DNA from: Sphingomonadales bacterium
GTDB taxonomy: Bacteria; Pseudomonadota; Alphaproteobacteria; Sphingomonadales; Sphingomonadaceae
Assembly: GCA_027486895.1 (NCBI GenBank)
Contig: JAIXOE010000053.1
Span: forward strand, 88,939-152,938
Reading direction: 5' to 3'
Length of the DNA stretch: 64,000 bases
Shown here one piece after another: positions 63,959 to 64,000 of this stretch (position 1 is its first letter; each line of letters starts with the position of its first letter). Position numbers and translations under genes: made by a program. Below the pieces are notes generated by a model. It did not search any database, was not told the DNA's origin, and worked only from the letters and a program-made list of their open reading frames with translations.

Positions 63959-64000
63959 AGCCAGACATTACGAGGGTACGGTTTGGCGGGTCGTTGAGGC
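63930..64000 (+). CDS. RES-domain toxin, N-terminal part (cut by window edge)
   Basis: An ATG at 63930, overlapping the antitoxin by 29 bases in another frame, opens a frame that runs off the window: MLTPTALASEARHYEGTVWRVVEA. The run HYEGTVWRVVEA is the start of RES-domain toxins (NAD-degrading), and the position after an Xre antitoxin fits the known Xre-RES type II pair. Only 23 codons are visible. Confidence 0.75.
   Translation, partial: MLTPTALASEARHYEGTVWRVVE

Overview
The window looks like chromosome or megaplasmid of a sphingomonad-type alphaproteobacterium. Evidence for this is two TonB-dependent receptors, an Aap-type amino-acid ABC transporter, moderately high GC, many GTG/TTG starts and 4-base ATGA/TTGA overlaps, and paired heavy-metal resistance operons next to a mobile block with a ParB-like protein, a strawberry-notch helicase and an ArdC-like protein. 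The genus cannot be fixed from the sequence alone.

Layout. (1) 1-9.7 kb, copper region: a cut-off MFS gene, a SnoaL-like secreted protein, copD-copC on the minus strand, a CnrYXH-like trio (short anti-sigma, periplasmic metal sensor, ECF sigma factor), then copA-copB-PepSY protein and a run of small secreted Cys/His-rich proteins plus a DUF411 protein. (2) 9.7-11 kb: a glutaredoxin-MauE fusion divergent from a CueR/MerR-type regulator, with a mer-like operator between them. (3) 11.2-21.9 kb: an amino-acid module with a TonB receptor, a RidA-like protein, a LysR regulator, a cystathionine beta-lyase-like PLP enzyme, an AapJQMP transporter and an aspartate ammonia-lyase. (4) 21.9-34.6 kb, first Zn/Cd/Co module: ynfA-MFS-cadR on the minus strand, and divergently a short CDF transporter, an SRPBCC-DUF3703 fusion, a CzcI-like protein, czcCBA, a P1B-type ATPase and czcD. 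(5) 34.6-45.3 kb: a decayed thioredoxin-fold gene, then a second CzcI-like gene, czcCBA, a HupE-like protein, a membrane anchor protein, a second His-tailed MFS, and minus-strand YkvA and a second YnfA. (6) 45.6-48.9 kb: a PepSY membrane protein and a TonB receptor behind a Fur-box-like dyad. (7) 49.3-50.7 kb: DUF1289, dmeF and dmeR. (8) 51-64 kb, mobile-element block: tyrosine integrase, lytic transglycosylase, Toprim protein, methyltransferase/strawberry-notch helicase, AbiE toxin-antitoxin, ParB-like protein, ArdC-like protein and the start of a Xre-RES toxin-antitoxin pair.

How the parts work together. The metal genes cover periplasmic copper oxidation and sequestration (CopABCD and small Cys proteins), Zn/Cd/Co export from the cytoplasm (CDFs, P-type ATPase) and from the periplasm (two CzcCBA pumps), and Co/Ni export (DmeF). 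Four metal-responsive regulators are visible: a CnrYXH-like ECF system, a CueR-like MerR, a CadR-like MerR and an RcnR-like DmeR. Matching DNA sites can be read for all four.

Three points stand out. An identical promoter motif (TGAGGG-N14-TGCGTAT) lies before the ECF operon, before divergent copC and before copA, which ties copper genes to a CnrYXH-type system. A stem with identical arms (CCTGAACC / GGTTCAGG) in both czc operons begins at the stop codon of the CzcI-like gene and covers the czcC ribosome binding site. The same accessory families (His-tailed MFS, YnfA, CzcI-like) recur beside both pumps.
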